Shown in pieces: positions 35,169-47,800 of a stretch of 64,000 nt of DNA. Both the position numbers and the translations under genes were made by a program. The notes beneath the pieces are model-generated. The model saw only the letters and a list, made by a program, of their open reading frames with translations. It was not told the origin of the DNA and did no database searches. Where the stretch lies: contig JADANN010000174.1 of the NCBI GenBank assembly GCA_018806985.1, positions 1,996,001-2,060,000 of the forward strand, read 5' to 3'. The DNA comes from Angiostrongylus vasorum (taxonomy: Eukaryota; Nematoda; Chromadorea; Rhabditida; Metastrongylidae). Each line of letters begins with the position of its first letter. Positions within the stretch are counted from its first letter, which is position 1.

Positions 35169-36389
35169 ATCTGTTTACTTATGTTCGTTGTTTAATTTTT
35201 TAAGGTAACCACGACAACGGAATCGTACCATCGAACGATCAGTCCTCCACAACATAACGGATATCAGTACTAGGGAACTACAGTACACTACAGTTCACCT
35301 TATATGAACGTTGTTCAGGGGAAGAACTGCTCCCACTCAGGGAAATCGGCCGCTTGAGCACCAGAAAATTTTTTGCAACAGCATGATAATCTTTCTTTAA
35401 TGTTTTTCAAATGTTACTTTCATAGTTCTGATGTCTATGTGATGAGTTTCTGTCCACTGCCCTGCTCGTGATTCGAATCTTATGCTGTCCAGAACGCCTA
35501 CGTTTAAAAGCGCATCATGCTCCTATATTTGATGACCCTGTCGAGTTTGGTACAAGGAGTGTTTGTTTTCTACGATGATACGTAAATAATCAACAAAAGT
35601 GTTTATAACTGTGATTACTGACGAAACGAGGTTGCAGCTGTTGTAGGAAAGTAATCTGCGTTAGTGTTCATGAAGTAGCAAACAGTGAAATGCTTCATGT
35701 CTGCTTCATGTCTGCTTCTGATCAAATGTGAATTTTCTGCAGAGAGCCTTTGTTCACGAGACGTCTTATAGTCACATTTCGCAGCGTCATTTCTGTAAGC
35801 AGTAGACATGTCTTCCCCTTGCGGTCATTTTCATTGACCCATCCCATTCCTGCTGGTCCCCCGACCATATCTAAAACTCTACAATATTTGCCTTTGTTGT
35901 TTTCATGATGTAGAATTCCTTTCTTCTTTTAGATCCATTTTTGTGCTCTCCGTCTTTACTTTAAATTCTATTCTCTTTTCCACTTCCAAGAGTGAATAAA
36001 CGTCTTATCATAGGGTGAGTGACATGTAAAGTAATAAATTTCTATTAGGAGCTGTCCAATGTATAATTTTATTCTCTTCCCGTAGCGTGAAGGTCCCATG
36101 GGATCGCTCTCCAAGGAATCGATTCATCATGTGGTCTTTTCTTCTTCCCGAGAGATATAAGTTGAAGAATATTTAGTATTTCCACTAAAATTCAAGAAAA
36201 AATTTAATGGCTACAATTACCTTCCTCCTTCGGAAAAAACCTAGTACGCCTACAGCTAATTTCCCTAGCCTCCAACGGCTTTCTGAATATCTGCCATGAC
36301 ACTTCTGACTTGCAGAGAAAAAAGGCTGCCTTCCTAAGATCGGCCTTCTACTAACCTCTGCATTGGTCAAACAATTCACTTTTATCATT
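35169..36389. other. Intergenic stretch, nothing recognised
   Basis: No gene, RNA or recurring repeat recognised. Confidence 0.35.
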
Positions 36390-36435
36390 GATAAGCAAAC
36401 ACAAGTTATATCACATAGTATTTATTCAAAACATT

Positions 36436-36468
36436 TGACGTTCCAGCGCATTTCGCCTTTTTTCAAGC
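36436..36468 (-). ncRNA. Degenerate hammerhead-like motif H8 (PLE P5, 3' end)
   Basis: On the minus strand GGCGAAATGCGC stem II and AACGTC are recognisable, but the CTGANGA box has become CTTGAAA and GAAA has become GGAA. Almost certainly dead. Confidence 0.35.
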
Positions 36469-36774
36469 CTAGGAAGGTCAAGTTGACTGCAATCTACTCA
36501 GCCCAACACTTGCCATAACTAAACAGATAAAATACTGAACGAAGGCTTCAATGGCATTGAAAACAAAATATCTTCGCACGCTCAACACTTTGTATAAATC
36601 TTTAGCTGAGTTTGTCACGTGCCGAACAACCGTAAAGAGATCTCGTGGATTCATATGGATGAGTAATGTGCCTCTCTCTGGTTAAAATATCACTCCTATA
36701 CACGGTGTAGGATCATGGGTGATATCGTGGCATTCAATCCTGCTGTTCATTGTGGGATTCATGGAATTTATTTC

Positions 36775-37065
36775 GAATAACGCGAACTTTTTTTGCTTAC
36801 TGCCTACTACAATTTTTAACGGCAGGGGTGATACAACCACGGTGATGCTGAGATATTTGCAAAACTTCGGATCACTGGTGTCTACGGTAGGGATTAAACT
36901 CGCTATTACCCTTTCCGAGAGACAGGTGAAACGAAGGACCCTCATGGTGTGCTGGTGACCGCACAAGTCGTCAGAATAGTAGATAGCGCGTTCGTTCCTC
37001 GTCACAAACACCTGCGGTCCGTAGTTTTGCAAATATCTCAGCATCATTGTGGTTATTTGGAATAA
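36775..37065 (+). repeat. Repeat family R4, copy inserted in PLE P5
   Basis: Starts at tactgcctactacaattttt and ends at caaatatctcagcatcattg. The PLE protein frame is interrupted exactly across this block and resumes on the other side. Confidence 0.75.
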
Positions 37066-37862
37066 TTCGAGAAATGCGCGTTGAAATGCGTAGATCGTTA
37101 CTTCCACTTCAAAAACTCCCCCGTTATCTCTCTGTATCCTATTCGCGCCTAATGGAGTATTTGATTCAATTTTAAGTTTACGGACTAGGTGTTTGTAAAG
37201 GCACAAGGTGGACTACCCGTACGCCAATGTATTCGTCCCCACACACTCTACAAAAGATCACATAAAGCACACCCCAACTTATGCAATCACCGTCTCTACT
37301 GTTGGGGCACATTATGTAATTTTACGTTGTGCATTGACGGTCATACAGGATGGCGAACTAGCTGGCGTCTTAGAGTACTGGGTGCTATTTCAATCACTGG
37401 TACCGAATTCTCTAGCTAGGCCCTTCTTAAACGACATTTTTGTAGCTGCACTGATTCTGTTGGAAATGAAGAGCACGATAAGCGGGACCTTATTATCGCT
37501 AGTGTTATCCTTTGGTGGCATGAGTTTTTCACTATACTATCCCGAGGAGCTACATTTTCGTGTCCATTGGAAATGGTATTTGCTGCGCCAACTTCCGGGA
37601 TTCCTCCTTCTGCTCTTTTCCTGTGCACATGCTGGTGGATGTTCGAAACATGTTCCTCATAATCGCCCTTTTTGTCTGAAAGTGGTTAGAGATTAGAGGG
37701 GGACTTAGTACATTTGTATGCCTTTTTTTAGTTTTTTTTCGATACCACGTCATAAAGCAGCCGTTTTCAGATAGGATAATTTGAATGTTCAGAAATGGAA
37801 TAGCGTTTTCTTTCGGTTTTCTTCAGGTAATCTTGATGTACTGCGACTTTTCATTCATTCCA

Positions 37863-38190
37863 CGCACGCCATTTCATTCATTCCATACACCAAACTGTTG
37901 AAGAAAAAGGTGGGGCGGAGATGTAATGCGTATGAACGACTACCGATGGACCATTAGTGAGTGGATTCCTCGGTATGTCAAACGTACTGTAGGAAGGCCA
38001 CCGACCCGATGTTCATAATTTTTTACGGCAAACATAGAAAAAGGATATGACACACAACGACTCCCTAGAGTGAGCAGAACACGATCGTTTGTGCTAATCT
38101 TGGGTGCGACAAGGAAAAGTGGAAGATTTACCGGCGTCCGCTCGAGTCACTCGACGATTAACGTGGCGACAGGTGACAGGTGCTGCACCT
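37863..38190 (+). mobile_element. RTE 3' tail fragment, proximal copy
   Basis: Encodes MNDYRWTISEWIPRYVKRT and GRPPTRC, the C-terminal block of the RTE polyprotein, then the ctcgagtcactcgacgatta 3' terminus. Same family as the 46.7 kb element; the duplicate is at 56385-56680. Confidence 0.8.
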
Positions 38191-39156
38191 GAGCGTTAAC
38201 TCAGTAACTCACAACATGTGTCAATGTCCTATACTGCGGAGCAGATAACAAAAACGCTCATCTGTGTAGCTATAGTAGAGTTATGGCCTGAGATCGATTA
38301 CCGGCGCCTTTACCTTGGACGTAATGGCAATGGCAAGGCTTGAGGCGAGTCGCTGTCCAATTGTCTGTCATTTGTGCGTGATATTTTCTGAAGCACCTGA
38401 ACGTTGAGAAGTTTAGGCACTTCTTTAGGGAGGACCACCACCTGATGAGTCATGATGCCATAGATATTTACCACACTCCGCCGTGTTTTGCAAGGAGTTT
38501 GAGGTTGATCTGCATAGCGGAGTCATTCAACACGTTTGTATAACGGGCCGTGACGCCGAAGGACGGCATCACAATGGCGCCATTAAGACGGGCGCGCAGA
38601 CGATCCAGGAACGTCTGAGTGTTCGCAAGATGAGATGGAATGTGCTTTAATAACTGGGTAAGTATTAGGGTTAGAAACCATGTTATTCCATCCGTTGGTC
38701 CATTTATACAGCTTATGATAGGTCTAACCTTGAATAACTACGGATCGTTGGACACAGGATCATCAGTCGGTTGTAAGTTATGAGTTTTGATAAGGAAATA
38801 TAAGGGCGATACATGTTCGTGGTTTTAAGCTCTCTACTTTTGCCACGTTGACCCATCCGTTGTTCAATTTTGGATGTTGACTTTTGAAATCCGTTTCAGG
38901 TGATAGGCGACGAAGGGAGGCATCTTCAAAATGCTTTTTAGTTATCTTGAAAATCTGCCTCTAGTGTTTTCTAACCCTATCAGCTCTCGAACCTATCGAA
39001 TACCGCATTTTTGCGTTTCTGTGGGATCGGGTGCGTTTATTTATGATTAATATTTCAATCTAAGAGGGCACATTACCCTTCCCTGTGAACTCTGTGCCGT
39101 TGACCTCCACATGAAATATTCAGTGGAAGACGGCGAATGTGCACGCGAGCTGCCAA

Positions 39157-39192
39157 GATCTGAAGAAGCCGGAATCCACCGAAACGGTAGCT
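39157..39192 (+). ncRNA. Degenerate hammerhead-like motif H6 (PLE P5, 5' end)
   Basis: CTGAAGA and GAAAC are present, but stem II is broken (AGCC/CACC) and the triplet is GGT. Antisense to the PLE coding strand, like H1. Confidence 0.4.
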
Positions 39193-39890
39193 GCTATGAA
39201 TAAATACTACATAATAACAAATCGTCTTTGCTCATCAAGGAATAAAGTAAGCAAGTTGTGCCCTAAACCTCGGCAGAACCACTGCTTAATGATTAGCTGC
39301 ACAACAAGGGTGCAAGCTTCGATTAATTCGAGCTAATGATTACTGCCTTGTGTCGACTTACAGCAGAAGATGAGATTTTTCAGAAAACTGTAATTTTTGA
39401 AATTAACGACATAGATGTAATTTGTTTTTCCCAGGCTCCTTGGAATACCACCCTTCGAATTCTTTTTCCCACACCGAAGGACGGGAAGTGCTCAACGGAA
39501 TTCTTCACCGCAGACGTTGTTGCATTGCAAGTGTTTCACTGGATCTCTTAAGGACCTCTTATTGATGTGCCCAAAAATTTTGTTACAGCAGACTCCGTCG
39601 CTCGGTCTGTGAATGTCCACATCAAAACATTTCAGGATTTTTTTTAAAGTAAAAATGCCCTGATCTTCTATGAATACTTGTGGATCCGAACACTCTTATT
39701 TGGCCGATCAATTCCTAGTTGCCATTGTGCCCAAATCGCCTGATGTTGGCATATTTTCGGCGATTATCAGTTTCCTTATCTTGTTGGTGATTCCTCCCCC
39801 AAGGCATTTTGCTTTTCCAGTGCACCAGGCGTGTTTCGCTTTTTTTCCCTTCTTTTCGCTTGCTTTCTCTCATTACAGATTCGAATTAAT

Positions 39891-40112
39891 ATGTTGCTCC
39901 CATTTCTGCTGGTTGGCCTCAGTCCTTCTGCTGACCGCTGCGCTTCTGTCCCTCCCTCGCTGTGGTGTGGCAGTGACGATCTTAGCAAGGAGTGTGCATC
40001 CGAAGAACTCTGTACTCTTTACGTGGATGTTCTTGTGGTTAGAATAAACAAATTTGTACATGGAAGGATTTTTTTTGTGGAGCTTCCACCATCTCACGTT
40101 ACAGTAGCATAA
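39891..40112 (+). pseudogene. GILT-like gene copy A, exon 1 remnant
   Basis: First exon of a GILT-like thiol reductase: signal peptide MLLPFLLVGLSPSADRC then [15 protein letters not shown], the Cys-rich saposin-A-like N-terminal segment. An intact acceptor (CATTACAG) ends at 39878, twelve bases before the ATG, as in copy C. The donor that is GGTACG in copies B and C reads TTTACG here (about 40017-40022), so the frame runs on to a stop at 40112. Exons 2-7 are absent: similarity to copy C ends at 41424, where copy B sequence begins. Judged non-functional. Confidence 0.8.
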
Positions 40113-40629
40113 AGCGACACAAACCACGACAAGCAAAACGTTGATTTGGAAGGCATTTTCACGAAAAACTTAACATTTCCAGTGCCTTTCTTAAGTCGTC
40201 TGGTGATCTTCTAAACTGGCTAGTGCAATGTTTTGTGTCTTAGCCATGATTGCTACCTGTTGTTAAAAAGACTGAAAAAAAATTGGAATATAAGCGGACA
40301 ATATTTTGGCCAGACCACCTTTTCTCTGCCGTTCTAATATTTCCAAAGAGCTGATGAATTTCATTAAGTTCGAAAGGCAAGGGAAGATATGGATGACAAA
40401 GGCCTAGTGCCTTTCACCGCTTGGAGAACTCACTGCTTGTTCCTGTTATCAGTAGGATTTTTTACGTTTTCCTGCAGATCAACATCACGTTTGGTGCTAG
40501 AATCCATTTTTGTGAAATGAGATGAAGCACATCTATTGGAATCTTTTTTTTCCAAGTGCGGAGCTTGTAGCCCAGTTCACCAATGAAATGGAAAAGGGAT
40601 GAAGTAAATTACCCAAGTAAAGAACCATC

Positions 40630-41000
40630 GATATCCCCTGGTTCAGGTAGCGCTGCAGTAGTGATACGCTTTGATACGGATCAGATCAAGGTTCCATGCC
40701 GGCCCAGGTCGAGCAAGCCATGCTCCTTCTGACCTGCCAGTGAATGAGCAGCACTTTCTGGAAAGCGCCATAGATCCGCAGAAGCTACGCATGGTGGCTA
40801 TCCCTGGATTCCAGACAGAATAAACTCGGCCACCACTAAGCGACATTCACTAAAAGGCCAAAAAATCGAAACGAACGCACAAGCAAAACTGAAGCGCTTT
40901 GGCGATGATGTATGTGAGGAAACGAATCGAATGAAAGAATTGCTGGAATCCGCATAACACTCGATATTGAGTCGGCTAGAGCAAAAGTAGTCATTTCAGG
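40630..41000 (+). repeat. SINE-2 copy, proximal duplicate
   Basis: Almost identical to 59228-59585 (single-base differences such as ttcc/tttc near 40692); counterpart in copy B is the more diverged 42548-42905. Confidence 0.8.
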
Positions 41001-41804
41001 CGCAAGCAACGTTAAGAACTAATTCTGGAAACGTCCTTTCCTTACAAAAATTCCGTTCCTGATGAGATACAAAAAAGAACACTCTTAATGTGATCTTAAA
41101 GGCCAGGTGTTGGGCTTACTGTTCTGGTAATCTCACACTGGAATCGCCTTAGAAAACTACACAAAAAAAAACATCGAAATGGAGCACATTAAAAGGTCCA
41201 ACTCGTTTTATATTAATAGTATTGAAAAAAAGACAAAAAGTGACTGAATCCTTTGCATATGTTGAATAGAATAATATTTGTGGTATCTCGTAGTACTGTT
41301 TACAGAATGCTTCGTACAGAGCAAAGGTTAAATGGGACATTGAAAACGCATGGTTCCCAGTTTAATCTCGCGCCAAGGCCAAGCAAACCCTCTATTGCTC
41401 CTCGGTCAAAAAATAGTTAACAGATTAGCCAGGCAAGAGTTTCCGTGGAACCTCTTGGGATTTCTTATTGATAGGTACAAAATTTTACTATAACATGATT
41501 TGGTCGACCAATCCCAAGACATGAGATAAATATTCACTTCACAACATCTGAAGGCTTTTAACATGAAATACTCTGACCCACTATTAATACTAATCGATCC
41601 AATTGGTCTTTAGCCGCTAGATTTTTAGCGGCCAGTACACCCAAAACACCTGATGATGACATCTGTTGGGCGGTTATCGATCTGCTTTATCCTGTTTGTG
41701 ATACTTCCCCAAGGCATTCTGCTCTGATAGTGTACTAGACGCGTTGCGTTTCCAGCCTTTCTCTTTTTCTCACTTGATTTTTCTCAATTCAAATTGGAAT
41801 TCAC

Positions 41805-44800
41805 ATGTTGTTCACTCTTCTGCTGCTTGTCCTCAATCCTTCTTCTGCTGACCGCTGCTCTTCCGTCCCTCCCTCGCTGTGGTGTGGCAGTGACGAGCTC
41901 AGCAAGCAGTGTGGATTTGATGATCTCTGTACTCGGTACGTCGATCTTCTTATAGGTAGAGCAAACAAATTCGTACACGTAAGAATTTTTACTGTAGAGC
42001 TTGTACCGTTTCATGTTACAGTGCCATAAAGTAACACAAACTGTGACAAGCAAAGCATTTATGTGTAAGAAGTTTTCGTGAGAAAGCGTGACGTTTTCAT
42101 TGCCTTCCTTAAGTCGTTTGGTGATCTTCTAAAATGGTAAGGGGGAACGTTTTATGTACTAATCATGATTGCCACTATTTGTTAAGAATATTGAAAAAAG
42201 TAAGAATTCCGGCACGCTATAATTTGACCAGACCACCCTTTCTCTGGCCTCTTAGTATTTCCTGTGAGCCGACGATTTTCATTAAGTTGAAAAGTAAAAA
42301 GAAAATGTGAGTAATAAAGGTTTAGAGCTCATCACCGCTTGGAGAACTCGCAGCTTATTGTTGCTTTTAGTAGGATTTCTCATATTTTCGTGCACATCGC
42401 GGCGTTCGGTGCCAGAATTCATCTTTGTGAAGTGAACTGATGCACATTTATTAGAATCCTTTGTCTGAGTGCAGAGCTTGTAGCCCAATTTTCCAATGAA
42501 ATGGAAAAGAGACAAAGTAAATTACGCAAGTAATGAACCATCGATATCCCCTGGGTGCAGGTAGCGATGCGGTAGTGAAACGCTTTGAGACGGACCAGAC
42601 TAATGTTTCATGCCGACCAAGGACACCTAAGCTTTCCTCTCTCTGACCTGCCGGTAAATCGGTACCGGGCTTGCCTGAAAAGCTCCCAGAGATTTACAAG
42701 ACCTACGCATGCCCTTAAACGGCCATCCCTGGATTCCAGAGAGAATAAACCCGACCAGCATTCTACGGCATTCACTAAAAAGACCAAAAAATCTAGACCG
42801 CACGCTCAGGGAAAAAATTAAAGACCGTTGTGGATGATACATGTCAGGAAACGAAACCAATGAAGGAATTGCGTGAATCCATGTAATATTTTTATACTGC
42901 GGCGGTTAAAATGAAAAAATCCTTTTATTTGTTAGCAACATCAGAAACAAATTCGGGAAACATCATTTCGTTGCAAGATTGCCTTCTTGATGAGATACAA
43001 GAAAGGATACTCTGGGTGTGACTTTCAATGGCAGGTTTTGCGCTCACTGTGCTGAAAATTTCACGTAGCAATCGTCATATAAAACCATACAAAAACGAGG
43101 AATTTCGAGGCTAAGCACATTAAAAAGTTCAACTTATTTCGCATTAATGATAAAAAACAAAAGCACAGCTACAATGATGTTGGGATATTTGCAAAACTTA
43201 GATCTAGGCCGGACTTCAGCCTCCGCTTAACACAGTTCAGTGCCGATTTGTGCTCCTCATGCCATTCCCGTTGACCGGTGATTGCTGACGGCATCGTTCA
43301 GGTAAGAGGAAACTGGTCAAGAGATAGGCAACACAAGAATCTCAATGGTGCATTGATTAATACGTGAGCCTCCGGGAAGGGTAATCTTGGGTTCGAATCC
43401 GGCAAAGTGTTGAGTTTTGCAAATGTCTCAGCATTATTGTGATTGTATTTCACATAACACCTTTCCTATGAAAAAAAATAATAGGCAACAAATAAAAATA
43501 CAAGCAAGAAGTTGATGAATCCCTTGTATATGTTGAAAAGAACAATAATTGTAGTATTTCGTGGACATTACAATTTGCTAAATGGCCAGTGGTTGCTGTG
43601 GTTAAATGGCTCGTAGAAAAGTCATACTTCTTAGTGCAATCTCGCACCATAGCCAAGCAAACACCTTGCTTCTCAGCGGGAAAAAAGTGTTCTTAGACTA
43701 GTCTAAGGAGATAAAAGCACTTGACTTGATACGCCAATGGGCCCCCTTTAAGTCATAGTACAGACCACACATGCACTTAATCACATCTACCATTCTGGAA
43801 TGAAGTGGAAAACATGGCACATTACCGGGCAGTGACGGGCAACCAGGATTGGTCGGCGGAACAACTGAACCCTTTGCCAAAGTTCAGTTGGAGCCTTTAT
43901 ATGATATTCCTTATGAAGACACAGGGCTAACTATTTAGTTGTGCAAGCGTAAGAATGATTTTACAGGTACCGCTTAGCAACTCGCAACAAACCCATAAGG
44001 CTCACAGTGCTCATGGAGGCGCTGTGTCCCGATTGCCAGCTGTGGATTGTCGAGGAGTTCTATCCGAAAGTTTTCAAAAACTTTGGCGAATTCGTCAACA
44101 TCGAGTTCGTACCCTTTGGAAACGCGAAGATCACGGTGAGTGCCTGGAAGAACATGTCCCGCTCACCATCTACAGTAGTACACTCTAAGAAAAAATTCCT
44201 ACAACCTCTCTAGACGAGTAGTGGGCGGTGCTCTTACAATTGGTCGGTTCCAAAGATCAAAACTAGTAAAATGGTACTAACATGCATTTTGTTTACTCAA
44301 ATGAGGAAGAAATGACCGGAGTGAACTGATTGATTAACCAATTAGTCGACGGTAACAGTCGAGACGTAAAAGACTAGAAATATTCCACAGCTTAGAAGCA
44401 CTAGGGATTCTTCAACCTTCATACTTGGAATTTCTTGAACTTCGTTCACTAACAATTTTGCCACTTCGGCAATATGACAGACCAGCTTCTACCTAGAACA
44501 AATAACTTGTTCAGAAGGGTACGATTACGTGCCAGCATGGGCCAGAAGAATGCAGGATCAATCGCTTTGAATCGTGTGTGATCGATGTCCTTCAATCCCA
44601 GGACCACTATGTGCCTTTCATCTACTGCATCGAAAATCAGCTCCAGGCACGTATTCAGTTGATATTTTACTAAACTGGCCGTTATTTACCCTAGACGTGA
44701 CTAGTAAATACTTTCTTAAATTGTTAAGCTACCACGAGGTTGTCAAAAAAGGTTTGTTTTAGCCACAATAAAGTTTTCGACAACAATGTGGTAGCTCAAT

Positions 44801-47800
44801 GGTTCAAGAAAGTGTAGCAAGTATTCACTTGATAATCGTACATTTGTACATTTCGACTACTCCTATGAGCACCGTCATCGCTTTAATTAAGAACTGAATA
44901 AAAGAAAGCTGAAGGAGGTGAAGCTACTAGATCTAGACTGCAGTCTGCGTGATTTCTGCATGTAAGCCGAACCCTCAGTACTTTATACCATCCCAAATAA
45001 TTCGTTTTTCCTACTGTGCATGTCAATGGTTGGTTGATTTATCGTCACTGCCTTGCAGCATTGTATGTCATTAAATTTATTAGTGGTAGCAACCACACAT
45101 AACATAATAACTGTTGAGTTTAGCGGTCTCCAGGTGCGCTCATTTGGTGCTTATGCCTTCTCCCATGCCCGTTTTGTCGAAACAAGAAGTAACGGTGTCG
45201 ATTTCAGTTAAAAGTTCCGTTCGAAAACGCGACCACCAAATGCTTCAGAAGTCTGTCAGTTGGTGAAGAAGTCCAAAGGCTGATTCAGTTCGTGGTCCAG
45301 TATCATTACCGTTCATCTCGCGAATCATAAAATCCACACTCTCCTTTATTCTTACGGTTGTTATGAACCATCACTACTTAATTTCTTATGTAAACGTGAA
45401 AGTACAAGCCATACAACTGAACAAGCAAACTGATTGCAAGTCAGCAACTTCATGAAACGCTGTTCTTTGGATTTCATTATAGACAGAAGAAGTTTGCGTA
45501 TCATACGATTTTGAAAAAGGAAATGAAATTTTCAGAACATGCGTGGATTCGAATATCGGAAAAAAACTTCAGCAGGAAGCAGCTGAGAAAACTGGTTCGT
45601 TCTCCATTATTTTTAAATTTATTACATTTTCCGTTGAAGTAACATTGCTTGTATAAAGTACGATAACCACAAGCTCTTGAAAAATGGTACTACCAAAATA
45701 TAAATTTCACAGTTGAAACAAAGGACACCCTTCTAAGGGATCAACTGTTTCGATCGGTGATAGAACATTCCTCGGTGAGTACTAAGTGAAAAGGCTGCTA
45801 CAGGAGACTTGAAAGCAGTCTGGACCAGTACAATCGGATGTCCCATGCTGTTTCCTAGCGCCACACTTGTATTATGCGTACTATGGTTGTCAAAGTGTTG
45901 CTTGAAAACTCGATGACTCTGCTGCTTGGGTCTCCCTTGGACCCACCATATCTGGGTTGTGCTTTTACTAGTTCGCTATTCCCAGAAGTTCTGACGAAGG
46001 TTCTTTCTAAAGCAACATCATTAGTACGTAAAGATGCAAGAAAACAAGTGATGCATCGAGGAATTACGAATTTTGTGCGAGCTTTCTCTCAGGTATGAAA
46101 TTGTTACACACTATCACAATGTCAAAACGTCTTGCTATATTTTGAGAACTAGGTTGAGATAATTCCGAGTAAGTATTCTTATTATTCGTGGAAATTTGCA
46201 CCACCCAAGTAAACATTTTCTTCGAAAAGATTCATGAATCCACGATTCGCTACCCTTTTTTTCAATCAGAATATCTGATATCGATCAGAAAAGGAATGTT
46301 TGATTTTAGTGCAGTTTCTGGTTCTTATAGAGGTTATAGTAAAGATGTAATAAAGACGAATAAAACGAACAAAGTTCGGCAGTAGAGTGAAAGGGTTGCG
46401 ACCAGGATTGGATCGATTGGGCCTAAAGGAACAATAAAAACAGATCGTGATTTGGTGGGTGTATTCTGGGGTCTAAAGAGATCCTGAGTTGACGCCTATC
46501 ACTACTTAAGAAATCCCTACAAACACCAATGTAATGATTTCTTCGAACGCTCGACATAAGACCTACTCTCATCTTTGCCTCCTTAATCGACTTTTTAAAA
46601 GCCAACTGTGGAAAACTAGCAGGAAATTCGTTTTTCACGTCTACTAAGCTGCTCTCTCGTGCGTCCATTTGTGAGGCACTTCATTCTGTATAACTACCCC
46701 TCACTTTCTTTCCACGGATCTCCTTCATATGAGGGGATCTCGAGCCCGTTAGTCGCGAGGATACGTGGCGCGTACCCAGGTGGCGGATAGGGGGTTAATC
46801 GCGGACAAAAAGCGACCTTTATTTCTCTGAGACGCAGGTGGATCCAGGGCATGGACTCCCTATTTCTACTGCGCCGATTTGGCACATACTTTCTGTATTT
46901 GCTAGGCGTATTCATGCATGTGTGTGTGGGTGCGTTCTCGCTCATGCGGATTGTATTCTACGAGTCAATTCGGCCAAAAACCTACAATCAAGTGACAGGG
47001 AAAATATATGGGAAGCGATTAGGGAGTCACCTCCAACAAATAAGCTCCATGTCCACTCTGGGAGAGTCTGGCAAGCTACCCATGAGTATACCAAGCCCCA
47101 CGTTCAGAGCGCAAAAAGCTATACGTGGGTATTAAAATGCTAAACACAGCAAGAAAAAAAACGGGCCTCATTCCCCTGAACCCGAAAAGAGCCCTCAATT
47201 TCGCAGCGTTGGGTAGGACGAGTACGGAGAGGCTGCTAAAATCTCAGGGGCCAATGGAAGCTACCTGGATTTTAAAGAACTATGGTGGTGGCGATCTGTA
47301 CCTACAATGCACGCACACTTGCATCCGAGTCCTCGATAGAAGACTTGCTCATGCAAGCAAGAACGATGAGGTATGACGTCATCGGCCTGACCGAGACGAG
47401 AATACGCCAGCCTTTCAACGCCGTCTATGACACCGGAGAAGAACTGTTCCTCGGAACATGCAACAGTAGAGGAGTTGGCGGTGTCGGCGTTCTCGTCAAC
47501 TCCAGTTTCTCCATGAACATCGATTCATTCGAACAGCTTACAACCCGAATCGCCCGTTTACAATTAAAAAGATGTGGATCAATACCGGCTTTGACAATCT
47601 TCGTCGTTTACGCGCCGACATCAAACTATGACGAAGAAGAAGTCAAAGCGTTCTACATGGACTTGGAGAAGTTCTACAGAAAAGACAATACATTCCTTAA
47701 GGTCATCATTGGAGATTTCAACGTCAAGATTGGATCAAGAAGAACGTCTGAAGAACGTCACATTGGGACCCACGGATTGGAATGGAACGAACAAGGGTGA

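Larger units (their letters stand above)
36390..39250 (-). mobile_element. Penelope-like element P5, near full length, broken
   Basis: Minus strand, high to low coordinate: terminal repeat with degenerate hammerhead H6 (39157-39192); RT blocks around 38690-38226 (FLDRLRARLNGAIVMPSFGV); an RTE 3' tail inserted at about 37920-38170; then TWYRKKTKKR and FQTKRAIMRNMFRTSTSMC (37753-37550); FISNRISAATKM; the GIY-YIG core YVIFCRVCGDEYIG (about 37215-37280); TPLGANRIQRDNGGVFEVEV; an R4 element inserted at 36775-37065; then MNPTMNSRIECHDITHD to about 36690; and a second terminal repeat with H8. Many frame breaks; not functional. Confidence 0.8.
31595..41424 (+). repeat. Segmental duplication, proximal copy
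   Basis: Blocks here recur in the same order and strand at 55090-60026: 31595-31840 with 55090-55335; a SINE-2 at 32360-32682 with 55362-55640; PLPPR exon 33291 with 56152; an RTE tail 37863-38190 with 56385-56680; PLE RT and GILT exon 1 at 38226-41424 with 56690-60026. Identity rises towards the right (nearly identical around 40640-41000). Sequence between 33351 and 37863 has no counterpart in the distal copy. Confidence 0.8.

Noticed and set aside
39336..39551. Frames containing EFFTADVVALQVFHW at 39336-39551 and 57854-58183, resembling a conserved exon.
   Set aside because: They are the two copies of the segmental duplication, so similarity is expected. The amino-acid differences look unconstrained outside one short block, and the GILT gene starts downstream with its own signal peptide.
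40600..40625. AATTACCCAAGT, the core of the nematode SL1 leader, appears here and at 59190-59215.
   Set aside because: The match stops after 12 bases, no donor follows, there is no Sm-site context, and copy B has an altered version; it is part of the duplicated intron.
45874..46098. A 74-codon frame in GILT-B intron 5 with a fairly protein-like sequence.
   Set aside because: The corresponding part of copy C (62640-62800) is broken by stops and frameshifts, so it is not under constraint.
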